Shown piece after piece: positions 34,730 to 45,002 of a stretch of 64,000 nt of DNA. The first letter of the stretch is position 1. Each line of letters begins with the position of its first letter. The stretch comes from Chlorobiota bacterium. Lineage in GTDB: Bacteria; Bacteroidota; Chlorobiia; Chlorobiales; Chlorobiaceae. The stretch covers positions 62,001-126,000 of the forward strand of contig VGMX01000004.1 in assembly GCA_016866305.1 (NCBI GenBank), given 5' to 3'. The notes beneath the pieces are model-generated. The model saw nothing but the letters and a program-made list of their open reading frames with translations, was not told where the DNA came from and ran no database searches. Both the position numbers and the translations under genes were made by a program.

Positions 34730-36262
34730 TCAGGAGCCCTGCAGGGATTTCTGTCTCAACACAACGTTATCAAAAGCCACGGAAACCTGCATGGGATTCC
34801 AGGCGGATATCTCAATGCCGGTTACACCTGACAGACTGGAGCTGTCCAGCACTTCCCCGACTTTTGTGCCGTTAATAAAGACAGAAATTCTCGAACCTTC
34901 GGCAAGAATGCCGATTCGGTTCTTCTGGAACGGATTGAAGTTTTCAATATGCGTCCAGTTAATCAGGTCCCGGAAAACACCGTTCGCATTGTAGCAAAGC
35001 GTATATTGGCCGTTATCTGCTGCCCTCAGAACATAATAACCGTTTCCGTCAGCACGGAAATACAACCCCGCACTGACGCTCTGACTGTTTGTCGATATGA
35101 TCTGCACCTGGGCCTCGAGATAGAAATCATTCACCGGCGAGTACGGTGAAGGTATCCTGAAGATATCCGGCTGTCCGAAATTGACGGCGACCATATATTG
35201 ACCCCCAAGCTGGCTCGTCTGTGCAGTCAGCAGATTTCCCGAATAGGGGCCGCAATACCATCTGCAGGGCAGAACGGAAAAATCGTCCCCGGCGGTTACC
35301 GCCCATTGTGGTGGAGCAGGTATGACTGCCCCGGTCGAGTCTGCCGTGTGGTCCGAGCCACTGTACTCGCTCCCCGGATTGAAAAACATGTACAACACCC
35401 CGGCCAGCACGACAATAACGGCTGCAGCGGCAAACAGCACCGCCCGGTTCTTCCTGTTTATCTCTTTGTCCGTGCCGGGGTTCTTCTCTCCTGAATCGGC
35501 ACGAAAGGACTCTTCTCCGAACCGGCTGGAGAGGCGTTCTTCCTGCTTTTCCTCTGCTGAAAACAGCGCCTGCTTCCTGGCACCCGGCCCGACTTTCCCT
35601 GCAACGCCATCTGTTTCAGAGGCAAGGATATCGGCGACCTGGTTTCCGATCTTGCTGTACAGATCATCCCTGTCCCGGAGTTTTTCAAGCAGCTTGATGG
35701 CATCCTGCCGTTCACTTTCCGAATGCAGTTTCTCTTTCAGCTTCACCAGGATCGAGGCCTGCTGTTCGAACGACATGGGATCTGAAGACCTGATGACGGA
35801 AAAAAGCTCATCGATATACGAAACCGGCACCTCCGGCTCTTCAGGCATGACTTCGGGCAGGGCAGTGCTCTCCGGCAGGGAGTCAAGAGCCGAGACGAGC
35901 CTCATGAAGGCATGTTTGTCCGCCGCGCGGTAATCGACGAACTGCACCTCTTTCAGTTCCTTCGGAAGCAGGTTGATGGCAACACCGTCCGCCACGAGCA
36001 CCGGAAGGATGTTCTTGCCGAGCCCGTAGGCATAGATGTACTCGCGGGAACAGGCTTCCGACTCCAGAGACTCTGCAGAGAGCGCGAAGAGAAACACGTC
36101 GCACTCCCGGATATTTTTCAGTATCTCGTTCCACCACTGCTGGCCGCCCGTCAGCTTCTGGTCGATCCACAGCTCGTAATTCGAAAGCTCCTTCAGATCG
36201 GCGATCAGTGCCTGCAGCGTCTCCTTTCTGCGTTCACTGTAACTGAAAAAGATTTTTTTCAT
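34730..36262 (-). CDS. TIR-domain membrane protein with C-terminal beta-sandwich
   Basis: The ATG at 36262 (MKKIFFSYSE) has AGGGA eight bases upstream. Residues 1-125 are a TIR domain (FFSYSERRKETLQALIADL; DVFLFALSAESLESEACSRE), with E74 at the position of the catalytic Glu of NAD-cleaving TIRs. A ~145-residue charged, partly coiled-coil linker follows, then a single membrane helix (273-294, LFAAAAVIVVLAGVLYMFF) and an exported domain (~340-505) of LamG/DUF1080-like style (FYLEAQVQIISTNSQSVSAG; RIGILAEGSRISVFINGTKV). TIR inside and a lectin-like domain outside suggest a receptor or defence sensor; this is inference. Confidence 0.82.
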   Translation of the reverse strand: MKKIFFSYSERRKETLQALIADLKELSNYELWIDQKLTGGQQWWNEILKNIRECDVFLFALSAESLESEACSREYIYAYGLGKNILPVLVADGVAINLLPKELKEVQFVDYRAADKHAFMRLVSALDSLPESTALPEVMPEEPEVPVSYIDELFSVIRSSDPMSFEQQASILVKLKEKLHSESERQDAIKLLEKLRDRDDLYSKIGNQVADILASETDGVAGKVGPGARKQALFSAEEKQEERLSSRFGEESFRADSGEKNPGTDKEINRKNRAVLFAAAAVIVVLAGVLYMFFNPGSEYSGSDHTADSTGAVIPAPPQWAVTAGDDFSVLPCRWYCGPYSGNLLTAQTSQLGGQYMVAVNFGQPDIFRIPSPYSPVNDFYLEAQVQIISTNSQSVSAGLYFRADGNGYYVLRAADNGQYTLCYNANGVFRDLINWTHIENFNPFQKNRIGILAEGSRISVFINGTKVGEVLDSSSLSGVTGIEISAWNPMQVSVAFDNVVLRQKSLQGS

Positions 36263-36290
36263 GATGCCCATCCCTGGTTAAAAAGAAATC

Positions 36291-36704
36291 TCAAACGACA
36301 GATATGCGGAAAACCTCATGGGGAAACGTGCTGAAAGCGAAATCATCCGATCCGCACCCCTGCGCCAATGTGCATAAGCCAATCGTGCAGCCGTTCGAAC
36401 CCGCTCCACAGTTCACCGGAAACACCGGTAACGGTAAAAAAAACGCCACCGGACCGGAAACGACCAAAACGAATACAAGAAACACGGCAATGCTTTTGAG
36501 CGACATCGAGACACGTTTTCCGGAGAGCACGATATCTCTGACCCATAAAAATGAGATATGCAGCGCTGCGGTAACTCCCGCAATACTCAGGCCAAGACGC
36601 TGTACATGCTCATTCAAAAAGAGAAAACCGGCAGCAAGCAGCAGCATCTCGAAAAGATAGAGAAGCTTGAGCCAGTGTTTGAATACAAGGCTGCACAAGT
36701 GCAT
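36291..36704 (-). CDS. Small multi-helix membrane protein upstream of the TIR gene
   Basis: Using the ATG at 36704 the product has 137 residues with three hydrophobic helices (WLKLLYLFEMLLLAAGFLFL; LSIAGVTAALHISFLWV; SIAVFLVFVLVVSGPVAFFL) and a Cys-containing periplasmic C-terminus (VNCGAGSNGCTIGLCTLAQG then CG) with four Cys in the loop. A GTG at 36764 is an alternative start, but it would extend over the hairpin at 36724-36750. It ends 28 bp before the TIR gene and is likely in its operon. Family unknown. Confidence 0.6.
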   Translation of the reverse strand: MHLCSLVFKHWLKLLYLFEMLLLAAGFLFLNEHVQRLGLSIAGVTAALHISFLWVRDIVLSGKRVSMSLKSIAVFLVFVLVVSGPVAFFLPLPVFPVNCGAGSNGCTIGLCTLAQGCGSDDFAFSTFPHEVFRISVV

Positions 36705-36723
36705 GGTGCAGCTCAACGAACTT

Positions 36724-36750
36724 TTCCGGCGGACAGTTTGTCCGCCGGAA
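36724..36750 (-). terminator. Strong hairpin after the amino acid permease (no T-run)
   Basis: An 11-bp perfect inverted repeat (TTCCGGCGGAC/GTCCGCCGGAA) around a five-base loop lies just after the permease stop codon. Without a T tract it may be an imperfect terminator or an mRNA-stabilising hairpin. Confidence 0.4.
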
Positions 36751-36760
36751 CCTACAGGAA

Positions 36761-38245
36761 TCACTGTTCCCGGTTCAGCCGGCTATGGTGCCGACCATAA
36801 AAAAAGTAGATGGCTATGCCGATGAGCAGCCAGACCAGCAGCCTGATCCAGTTTTCGGCGGGCAGCGCGAACATCAGCATGAGGCAGGTGAGAATGCCGG
36901 CTATCGGCACGAAGGGTACGAACGGAACCCTGAAGGGACGCTCGGCTTCGGGGTGCTTGCGGCGCATGATGAGCACTGCGGAGCAGACCACCACAAATGC
37001 GAAAAGCGTGCCGATGTTGACCAGTTCGGCAAGCAGGCGAAGCGGAAGCAGTCCCCCCATGATGGCCACGAACATTCCGGTGAGAATGGTTGATTTCCAG
37101 GGTGTGCGGAATTTCTCGTGAATCGCGCCAAAGATGTTTTTCGGCAGCAGTCCGTCGCGCGCCATGGCAAGAAAGATGCGTGGCTGGCTGAGCATCATGA
37201 CGAGCAGCACGGAGGTGATGCCCGCAATCGCGCCGAGCGAAATGATGAAGTGCGCCCAACCCAGACCAACGCGACTGAAGGCGTTCGAAACCGGAGCGTC
37301 GATATTGATTTCATTGTAGGGCACCATGCCGGTAATGACCGCTGCGACAGCGATATAGAGTACCGTGCAGATGATGAGGGATGCAATGATGCCGGTAGGG
37401 ATGTCTTTCTGGGGATTGCGCGCCTCTTCGGCATGGGTGGAGATTGAATCGAAGCCGATATAGGCAAAAAAAATCATCGCCGCTCCGGCCAGCACGCCGA
37501 CAGGAGCCCCTCCAATTCCGGGGTCGCCAAGCACGATGTGGCCGAAAACGCTCAGACCCGCATAACCGAAAGGAGCGAACGGCTGCCAGTTCTCAGGGTT
37601 CACATACTGCGCACCCAGAACGATGACAAGCAGCACGATGGCCACCTTGACGATTACCATTGCGGTATTGAATCCGGAGCTCTCCCTGATGCCCTTGACG
37701 AGAATCACCGTGATGATCCCGGCTATCAGCACCGCCGGCAGATCGAAAAGCGAGCCGGTCAGGGCAAGTGCTCCGGAATCGGGGTTGAAATCGAGCGGCG
37801 CACGGGAAAAAAGTTCGGGCACACCGAGCCCGAAAATACCGATGAAGTCCTGGAAGTAGTGCGACCAGCCGTGTGCCACGGTGGCCGATGCGACGGCGTA
37901 TTCAAGAATCAGGTCCCAGCCGATGATCCATGCGAACAGCTCCCCGAGCGTGGCATAGGCATAGGTGTAGGCCGAACCGGCTACCGGCACCATGGAGGCG
38001 AACTCGGCATAGCAGAGCGCAGCGAAAATGCAGGCGAGTCCGGCGACAGCGAAAGAGAGCGTGACGGCGGGACCTGCCTTGTCGTGAGCAGCCACGCCGA
38101 TCAGCACGAAAATGCCGGTGCCGATGATGGCCCCGACACCAAGACTGGTAAGCGCCGCGGGACCGAGAATCCTGTTCAGGCGGTGTTCGCCTTTCATCTC
38201 TTCGAGCAGCAGCGCAAGCGGTTTTTTCCTGAAACTGTTCTTCAA
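36761..38245 (-). CDS. APC-family amino acid permease
   Basis: The 494-residue protein is an APC superfamily transporter of the cationic-amino-acid/YfnA type: LTSLGVGAIIGTGIFVLIGV (helix 1, GxGxxxG substrate loop), FAALCYAEFASMVPVAGSAY (helix 3), MIFFAYIGFDSISTHAEEAR (helix 6), then LIMRRKHPEAERPFRVPFVP before the last helices. Expected in the inner membrane importing amino acids by cation symport or exchange; substrate not predictable. Confidence 0.92.
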   Translation of the reverse strand: MKNSFRKKPLALLLEEMKGEHRLNRILGPAALTSLGVGAIIGTGIFVLIGVAAHDKAGPAVTLSFAVAGLACIFAALCYAEFASMVPVAGSAYTYAYATLGELFAWIIGWDLILEYAVASATVAHGWSHYFQDFIGIFGLGVPELFSRAPLDFNPDSGALALTGSLFDLPAVLIAGIITVILVKGIRESSGFNTAMVIVKVAIVLLVIVLGAQYVNPENWQPFAPFGYAGLSVFGHIVLGDPGIGGAPVGVLAGAAMIFFAYIGFDSISTHAEEARNPQKDIPTGIIASLIICTVLYIAVAAVITGMVPYNEINIDAPVSNAFSRVGLGWAHFIISLGAIAGITSVLLVMMLSQPRIFLAMARDGLLPKNIFGAIHEKFRTPWKSTILTGMFVAIMGGLLPLRLLAELVNIGTLFAFVVVCSAVLIMRRKHPEAERPFRVPFVPFVPIAGILTCLMLMFALPAENWIRLLVWLLIGIAIYFFYGRHHSRLNREQ

Positions 38246-38370
38246 GGGTGTTCTGCAATTATGTTGATGGTCGAAAAGCCGGTGTACAAGCCGTAATTAA
38301 CGCATTTTCAGGCTATCGGCCTAAAAAGTGCCGGAGAAAACGAACAGGATACCAGAACGGGATACATCTC

Positions 38371-41028
38371 CTACAGCACTTTTTTGCGAATAAGCAGCTT
38401 GACCAGCTCGATTGCAGGAATGACGGTGAGGGATGCGAGCAGCACGACAAGCCAGTCCTCGGGGGTGAGGAAAAAGGTGCTGAACACCCGTTCAAGAAAC
38501 GGCACGGTGATGATGCAGGCAAGCAACACCAGTTCCCACAGGATGGCGACATTCAGCCATCGGTTCGCGAACGGACTGTGGTAGATCGGTTTCGTTTCAG
38601 AACGGAAGTTGTACGCCTTGAAAAACTGGATCAGTACAAGCGACACGAAGGTCATTGTCATGGCTTCCTGCAGGGAGCGGCCGGAATGGAGCGCCCAGTG
38701 GAAAAGCGACATGTTCACTACGGTGGACCAGATGCCGCCGGCAAGCATGAGCGCGAGAACGGGACGGGTGAAGATGCCCTGCCGGGGATCGTTGGGACGG
38801 CGTTGCATGATCCCTTTTTCGGGAGGATCAACAGCGAGAGCGAGCGCGGGCAGACCGTCCGTGGCGAGATTGACGTAGAGTATCTGTACTGCTGTGAGCG
38901 GAAGAGGAAGACCGAAAAGCGAAGCGCCTGCCATAAGCCCGAGTTCACCGATGTTCGAGGACAGCAGATAGGTCAGGTATTTCTTGATATTGTCGTAGAT
39001 CCCCCGCCCCTCTTCTATGGCGGCCACAATTGAGGCGAAATTGTCGTCGGTCAGCATCATGGCCGAAGCCTCCTTCGAGACGTCGGTACCGGTTATACCC
39101 ATCGAAATGCCGATGTCGGCTTTTTTCAGTGCCGGAGCATCGTTAACGCCGTCACCGGTCATGGCCACAATTTCACCGTTCTTCTGCAGCGCCTCGACGA
39201 TCCGCAGCTTGTGCTCGGGAGCGACGCGGGCAAAGACGCTGATACCCCCAACTGAACGCCGCAGTTCGTCGTTATCCATCTCCTGGAGCACCGCGCCGGT
39301 CATCACTCTGCCGTCACGCAGGATACCGAGCTCGCGGGCGATGGCTTCGGCTGTGACCGGATGATCGCCGGTGATCATGACCGGGCGGATACCGGCCTCG
39401 ATGCTGTGCTGCACCGCACCGGCGGCCTCTGGACGGGGAGGATCGATCATACCGGCGAGGCCCAGAAAAACCAGATTCCCGGAAGCCTCCTGAAGCCTTG
39501 CACCGGGCTTTTCGGCCAGAGCGAGAACCCGCAGCGCCCTGCGACCCATGGCTTCGGCCTCGGCAAGCACTTGCGCCCTCCTGACGGTATCGAGAGGATG
39601 CAGACCGTCGCCATCGAGATATCCGGTACAATCATCGAGGAGAACCTCAGGCGCACCCTTGACGAATGCATTCGGTTCGCCCTGGTCATCATGCACCGTG
39701 ACCATGCGCTTCGTCTCGGATGAGAACGGCAGTTCTTCAATGCGGGGAAAGCGATTTTTCACCTCTGCGATGTCAAACCCGGCCTTTGCGGCAGCCACAA
39801 GCAGCGCTCCCTCGGTGGGGTCACCGGTTATCTCCCAATGGCCTTCCGGGTTTTTCCGGAGCCGGGAGTCGTTGCAGAGCACTCCGGCAGTGAGCAGGCG
39901 CTGCAGGGTACCGGGAACGGGACCTCCTCCCTGAGCCGTGAATGAGCCTTCGGGAATGTAACCCGAACCGCTTACATCGATCGTGATGCCGGAAATGTGA
40001 ATAACGCGGATGGTCATTTCGTCTCGCGTCAGCGTGCCGGTCTTGTCGGAACAGATCACCGTGGTGCTGCCGAGCGTCTCGACAACCGGCAGACGCCGCA
40101 TGAGCGCGTTTCGCCTCACCATGCGCTGCACACCGAGGGCCAGCGAGATGGTCACCACTGCCGGGAGTGCCTCGGGAACGACGGCCACGGCAAGTGCTAT
40201 GCCGAAAATCAGCATCTCGATGAAAGACTGACCCCGGAAAAGGCCGAGCGCCACGATGACGAGTACGATCACCAGCGCGGCGCGGGCAAGGGCCGCACCG
40301 ACCTTGTCGAGGTTTTTCTGCAGCGGGGTTTTTTCGGTCTCGACCTGCTGGAGCAGCGTGGCGATCCTGCCGAACTCGGTCTGCATGCCGGTTGAGGCCA
40401 CGACCGCCGATCCCCTGCCGTAACTCACCGTGGTTCCGGCAAACACCATGTTCCTGCGGTCTCCGGGTCCTGCATGTGCAGGAAGCCGCACTGCAGCGTC
40501 TTTTTCTGAAGGAAGCGACTCGCCGGTGAGAGGAGCCTCCTCGACCTGCAGGTTGACCGCGGTCAACAGACGCGCATCAGCCGGAATGCGGTCGCCTGCT
40601 GCAAGCAGCACAATGTCTCCCGGTACCACATCGGAAGCTGCAACAAGCTGTTCCCTGCCGTCACGCATCACCCTGGCCTGGGGGGCAGCCATGCTGCGGA
40701 GCGCGTCGATGGCTTTTTCGGCCCTGTATTCCTGGATGAATCCGAGCAGTACGGCGAACAACACAATCACCGCTATGGCCGCAGCCTCGATCCCGTGGCC
40801 AAGAAAAACCGACAGAACGGTGGCAAGCAGCAGTGTCAGGATCAGAACGTTCCTGAACTGGTCGAAGAGCAGCTTCCAGGGGCTTGCCGCCTTCCCTGGC
40901 TGCAGCACGTTCGGTCCGTAGGTTCCGAGACGTCGTGAAGCTTCGGCGGCACTCAGGCCTTCTGGCGATGCCGAGAGTCTTTCAAGCGTTTCATCCGGTG
41001 AGAGCGTATGCCATTGTGCGTCCATCAT
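38371..41028 (-). CDS. Cation-translocating P-type ATPase (Ca2+/Mn2+ type IIA/B)
   Basis: The 885-residue pump has all P-ATPase hallmarks: the N-terminal cation ATPase domain ([20 protein letters not shown]), LTGESLP in the actuator domain, the phosphorylated Asp in [14 protein letters not shown], and [20 protein letters not shown] in the hinge. Helix 4 reads [20 protein letters not shown] and helix 6 [19 protein letters not shown], as in SERCA/PMR1-type Ca2+ pumps. It probably exports Ca2+ or Mn2+ from the cytoplasm. Confidence 0.92.
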   Translation of the reverse strand: MMDAQWHTLSPDETLERLSASPEGLSAAEASRRLGTYGPNVLQPGKAASPWKLLFDQFRNVLILTLLLATVLSVFLGHGIEAAAIAVIVLFAVLLGFIQEYRAEKAIDALRSMAAPQARVMRDGREQLVAASDVVPGDIVLLAAGDRIPADARLLTAVNLQVEEAPLTGESLPSEKDAAVRLPAHAGPGDRRNMVFAGTTVSYGRGSAVVASTGMQTEFGRIATLLQQVETEKTPLQKNLDKVGAALARAALVIVLVIVALGLFRGQSFIEMLIFGIALAVAVVPEALPAVVTISLALGVQRMVRRNALMRRLPVVETLGSTTVICSDKTGTLTRDEMTIRVIHISGITIDVSGSGYIPEGSFTAQGGGPVPGTLQRLLTAGVLCNDSRLRKNPEGHWEITGDPTEGALLVAAAKAGFDIAEVKNRFPRIEELPFSSETKRMVTVHDDQGEPNAFVKGAPEVLLDDCTGYLDGDGLHPLDTVRRAQVLAEAEAMGRRALRVLALAEKPGARLQEASGNLVFLGLAGMIDPPRPEAAGAVQHSIEAGIRPVMITGDHPVTAEAIARELGILRDGRVMTGAVLQEMDNDELRRSVGGISVFARVAPEHKLRIVEALQKNGEIVAMTGDGVNDAPALKKADIGISMGITGTDVSKEASAMMLTDDNFASIVAAIEEGRGIYDNIKKYLTYLLSSNIGELGLMAGASLFGLPLPLTAVQILYVNLATDGLPALALAVDPPEKGIMQRRPNDPRQGIFTRPVLALMLAGGIWSTVVNMSLFHWALHSGRSLQEAMTMTFVSLVLIQFFKAYNFRSETKPIYHSPFANRWLNVAILWELVLLACIITVPFLERVFSTFFLTPEDWLVVLLASLTVIPAIELVKLLIRKKVL

Positions 41029-41074
41029 AAACCCCTTTCTTGCAGTTCATCGTATCCACGCCGAAGGACAAGGA

Positions 41075-44000
41075 TCAGAAACTCACCGCCGAGGCTCCTG
41101 CGGTCTCCTGCTGCAGCTTCTCTTGCCACCCCTCCCCCGAAAGCTTTTCGGCAAGCGCCACGACGAGATGTTTGGGCTCGACACCAAGGTCGAGGTTCCT
41201 GCCGAGCCCCTGCACGCATGAAGGGCAGTTGGTCAGCATGACTTTTCTTCCTGATCCGTTCATGGCTTCGCGGATGGCGTCGCGCTTGCGATGCAGCATG
41301 GCATCGGTGATATCCGGTCGCGAAAGCGCAAGGGTGCCTGCTTCTGAACAGCAGTGCGGCACGGGTTTCACGGTGCCGAACCCGCCAATCTTCCTGAGCA
41401 TGTCGAGGGCTTTGCCGTCCAGTGAGTCATGGCATGGCGCGTGATAGAGGCAGCTGCCGTCGCCTTCCAGCCCGAGTCCCTTTTCAAGAGCATAAGCTGC
41501 AGTATCCATGATGCGTCCGCCGAACAGCTTGCCGGTCTCGATGGCATCGAGACCTTCCAGACAGGTACCGCAGGTCACCACACAGGCATCGAAATCGAGG
41601 TAGGAGAACATCTCTCGAATCTGGCTGAACAGCACGGTATTGCGCAGGACGATGCTCGAATACTGGTCGTTCTTTGCGTTGACATGAGCGGGGAAACCGC
41701 AGCAGAGGAATGGCGGGGGCAGAATGACCCGTGTTCCGGTTTCAAGCAGCACATGCAGCGCAGCCATTGCAATCGTGGAGTTCAGACGCTCGGAACCGCA
41801 CCCCGGAAAGTAAAAGACGGTACTTTTGATCTCTCCAGAGGGCTCGAACATCAGCACCTGGTCCTGACCGCACTCCGGAAGCACATCGCGAAGGGTATTT
41901 TCCGGAACCGGCGGCACTGAAGAGCGCAGCAGCCGGAGCGGATAGAAAGCCGGGGGATCATCTTCCGGCTGGAGTGGAGCGGTGATCCTGCTCCCCGCAC
42001 GCTGCGCCGCACCGCCAAGGCGCAGTACGGCGTTGCGGAACACCTTGTTGAAAAAGGGCGATCGGCTGTCGAGATAACGCAGGGTCATCTCGGTGACCGG
42101 CGAGGAGTGCTTGAACCCCCTTGCAGCAAGCAGTTCGCGTTCGATCACGGAAACCTCCCCGGTATCGATGTCAACCGGGCAGGGTTTCAGGCACTTGTGG
42201 CAGATGGTGCAGTGATCGGCCACCTCATCGAGCCACTGCAGCAGTTCGAAATCGGTGGAGCGCTCGCGCTGCGCGTCGAACAGCAGCGCCTCGATAAGCG
42301 AACCGATAGCAAGGTTCTTGTTGCGCGGGTGGTAAAACATGCCCCGTGCAGGATAGTAGACACAGCAGTCGGTCTTGCACTTGCCGCACCGGATGCAGTA
42401 GTCGACTTTTTTGGAAAGCTCCTCGATCTTCGCTCTCTTGAGGATGTGCGCCTCAAGCTCCAGCAGATTGAATGACGGCGTGAAAATATGGTCGAGAGCC
42501 TCGAAATCCTCCAGCTTGCCGGGATTCATGATGCCTTTGGAATCGACTTTTTTCCGGTAGCCGGCGAGTTCCCTGACGATGGCCTCATCGAGGTATTTCA
42601 GCTTGGTGACACCGATGCCGTGCTCGCCCGAAACCACGCCGCCGAGGCAAATCACCTTCTCCATCACCTGATCGACCACCTTGTCGGCGCGCTCAAGCAT
42701 GGCCCGGTCGTTGGAGAGCACGGGAATGTTCACATGCACATTTCCATCTCCGGCATGCATGTGGGTGGCGATGGCGATGCGGCTGTTCCTGGTATAATGG
42801 TTGGCCTGTTCAACCGCTCCCTGGATTTTCGGATAACCCTGGAGCAGTTCGGCCAGTTCCCGGCAAAGCTCATGCAGGATATCCAGCGAACGCACCGCAT
42901 CGTCGGAAGCAGCAAGCAGCCGTTCACGGAACGACCGGCAGAGATCGAGACCCGCAGGCACTTTTGAGGCAAACTGTCCGCCATCCTCGTTCACGATCGC
43001 CGTTTTCAGGATCTCCCCTGCCCGTTCCATGAAAAGAAGCTGCGAATGCCGCTCCTCGGCAATATTGAGGTGATCGATGAACCGGGCAAACTCGGCAAGC
43101 GCTTCAAGAGGAATAACGATATCCTCGTTCAGCTTGAAAGCGTTGGTCCTTCGGGCGATGGCGCCGAGTTTCTTGCGGTCGGTCCAGAAACGTACCGACT
43201 CAGCATTGTCGCGTGCGACAAACATCAGGGTATTCGGATAGCGCCCGAGCAGCTCCTCGATTTTTCTCACTCCCCGCTCCACCTCGGAAGCCGTCCTGGC
43301 GGCAATGTCGATAAGCAATACCGCCTTGGGCGTCTGCGGACGGGGCGCCTTGACCTTGTAGTCAATTGCCCGAACATATTCGTCATCGAAATGCTCGAGC
43401 GCAAGCAGCGCCTCCTCATCGTCGAACGGAAGCGGAAATATCCTCGAGAGTTCCACAATCACCCTGCTGGCTTCGTCCATGTCGTGACCGAAAAACTCCA
43501 GGCATATGGTCTTCTTCTCGGGATACTCGGGGTAGAGTACAAACACCGCGGAGGTTATCACGCCGTCGGTGCCCTCCTTCTGGAGACCGGGAACACCGCC
43601 AAGCGCCTTGTTGGTGATATCTTTCCAGAGCCCTTTCTTGCGGATGTCGGTACCGCGAAGCTCGATGCGTTCGAGCCTCCTGCCGGACTCGTCGAGCACC
43701 TCGAAGGCAACGGGATCCTCGTGCAGAATCTTGCGGAGCTGATGGTCGGTGCGTTTGATTGTCCACCGTTCACCGGAAGGCATGGCCATACGCCATTCGA
43801 GCAGGTTGTCGATGCAGGTGCCCCAGCGCACCGCCATCTTGCCGCCCGCGTTTTCAGCGATGTTGCCGCCGATCGTGCATGACCACTCGCTGGTGGGATC
43901 GGTAGCGAAGACAAGTCCCTCTCCTTCGGCCTCGTGCATGGCTTTCTCGGTTACCACTCCCGCCTCCACCTCGATGACCCGCGCCTGGCGCACGGAACCG

Positions 44001-44731
44001 TCGGCCATATGGAAATCCCGCAGGGATATGCCCCTGATGCGGTTCAGCTTCTCCATGTTGATGATGACGCAGCGAGAACGCAGCGGTACCGCTCCACCGG
44101 TAAGCCCCGTGCCGGCTCCCCTTGGAATGATCTTGAGGCCGAGATTGGCAATGGCAGTGACAAGCGGGGCTACCTGCTGCTCCTCGGACGGCGTCACAAC
44201 AGCGACCGGCAGGTGCAGCCGCCAGTCGGTGGCGTCGGTCGCATGCGCGGCAAGGGAGAAGGGGTCGAACAGCACGTTTTTTACCCCGACCACCGCACCG
44301 AGTTCCCGCTTCAGCCTGCGCCGGAGTTCGGGGGTGTTCTCGACAGCGGACCGGAACCGTTCGAGCTGTTCGCGGACTGCTGCCACCACGGTGATCACCC
44401 GGCTTTCACCGTTGGCGGATCCGGCTATGATATCGAGATCCTTTGCTGCGCGGTCGAACAGCCGCTGGCGTCGCTGGGGCGAATCCACCAGTTCCTGGAA
44501 CAGATAGGGATTCCGGCGGTGGATGAGAATTTCACCGATACCTCCCATGAGCAACCGGGCCGAACGACCGGTAACGCGGTGCTCGCGAAGGTCATCGAGG
44601 ATTTTGACAATATCGCCGCCAAGCAGGGAGGAGATGGCCTGCCGGTCATCGGCCGACGTATAGTTGAACGGTATTTCCCTGGGAACGGCATGCGATACAA
44701 TCGCGGTTTCAGGGATGGTCTTTAACATCAT
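41075..44731 (-). CDS. Giant FAD/Fe-S oxidoreductase (GlcD-like plus CCG domains, DUF3683 N-terminus)
   Basis: The 1218-residue protein fuses what are usually separate subunits. After a DUF3683-like start (FNYTSADDRQAISSLLGGDI) comes an FAD PCMH domain (VAVVTPSEEQQVAPLVTAIA; IIPRGAGTGLTGGAVPLRSR), an FAD-oxidase C-terminal domain (~370-740; IATHMHAGDGNVHVNIPV), two 4Fe-4S motifs (YCIRCGKCKTDCCVYYP; CTICHKCLKPCPVD), then two CCG domains (FPGCGSERLN, CCGFPAHVN, CGTCLEGL; YHAPCHDSL, CCSEAGT, NCPSC). This is the layout of D-lactate/glycolate-type dehydrogenases passing electrons to quinone. Probably a 2-hydroxyacid dehydrogenase at the inner membrane; substrate unknown. Confidence 0.88.
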   Translation of the reverse strand: MMLKTIPETAIVSHAVPREIPFNYTSADDRQAISSLLGGDIVKILDDLREHRVTGRSARLLMGGIGEILIHRRNPYLFQELVDSPQRRQRLFDRAAKDLDIIAGSANGESRVITVVAAVREQLERFRSAVENTPELRRRLKRELGAVVGVKNVLFDPFSLAAHATDATDWRLHLPVAVVTPSEEQQVAPLVTAIANLGLKIIPRGAGTGLTGGAVPLRSRCVIINMEKLNRIRGISLRDFHMADGSVRQARVIEVEAGVVTEKAMHEAEGEGLVFATDPTSEWSCTIGGNIAENAGGKMAVRWGTCIDNLLEWRMAMPSGERWTIKRTDHQLRKILHEDPVAFEVLDESGRRLERIELRGTDIRKKGLWKDITNKALGGVPGLQKEGTDGVITSAVFVLYPEYPEKKTICLEFFGHDMDEASRVIVELSRIFPLPFDDEEALLALEHFDDEYVRAIDYKVKAPRPQTPKAVLLIDIAARTASEVERGVRKIEELLGRYPNTLMFVARDNAESVRFWTDRKKLGAIARRTNAFKLNEDIVIPLEALAEFARFIDHLNIAEERHSQLLFMERAGEILKTAIVNEDGGQFASKVPAGLDLCRSFRERLLAASDDAVRSLDILHELCRELAELLQGYPKIQGAVEQANHYTRNSRIAIATHMHAGDGNVHVNIPVLSNDRAMLERADKVVDQVMEKVICLGGVVSGEHGIGVTKLKYLDEAIVRELAGYRKKVDSKGIMNPGKLEDFEALDHIFTPSFNLLELEAHILKRAKIEELSKKVDYCIRCGKCKTDCCVYYPARGMFYHPRNKNLAIGSLIEALLFDAQRERSTDFELLQWLDEVADHCTICHKCLKPCPVDIDTGEVSVIERELLAARGFKHSSPVTEMTLRYLDSRSPFFNKVFRNAVLRLGGAAQRAGSRITAPLQPEDDPPAFYPLRLLRSSVPPVPENTLRDVLPECGQDQVLMFEPSGEIKSTVFYFPGCGSERLNSTIAMAALHVLLETGTRVILPPPFLCCGFPAHVNAKNDQYSSIVLRNTVLFSQIREMFSYLDFDACVVTCGTCLEGLDAIETGKLFGGRIMDTAAYALEKGLGLEGDGSCLYHAPCHDSLDGKALDMLRKIGGFGTVKPVPHCCSEAGTLALSRPDITDAMLHRKRDAIREAMNGSGRKVMLTNCPSCVQGLGRNLDLGVEPKHLVVALAEKLSGEGWQEKLQQETAGASAVSF

Positions 44732-44945
44732 GGCAAATAAAACCTTAAAGCTTGATCACACTCGTTTGCCACCCCGGAGGCGGCGCTGTTGAGTGGAAAG
44801 TACAAATAATTTCAATTCCGACATGGAATCGGAAAGGGTGACGTTGGCTTGCTGCCACCATCAGGTGATCTTACTAACCTTTCAGCGCTTCTGAGAATTC
44901 CGCTGAAACGCGGATACCGGAGAAAAGATATTAAACTGCTGCCGC

Positions 44946-44987
44946 CCTCCTGACCTGCAGAAACACAAAACAGTACCGGTCAGGAGG
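44946..44987. repeat. Inverted repeat, 10-bp arms, after the alpha/beta hydrolase
   Basis: CCTCCTGACC (44946-44955) and GGTCAGGAGG (44978-44987) are perfect complements around a 22-base loop. There is no T-run on either strand, so it could be a weak terminator or a protein site. Confidence 0.55.
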
Positions 44988-45002
44988 TTGCAGACAGTTT
45001 CA

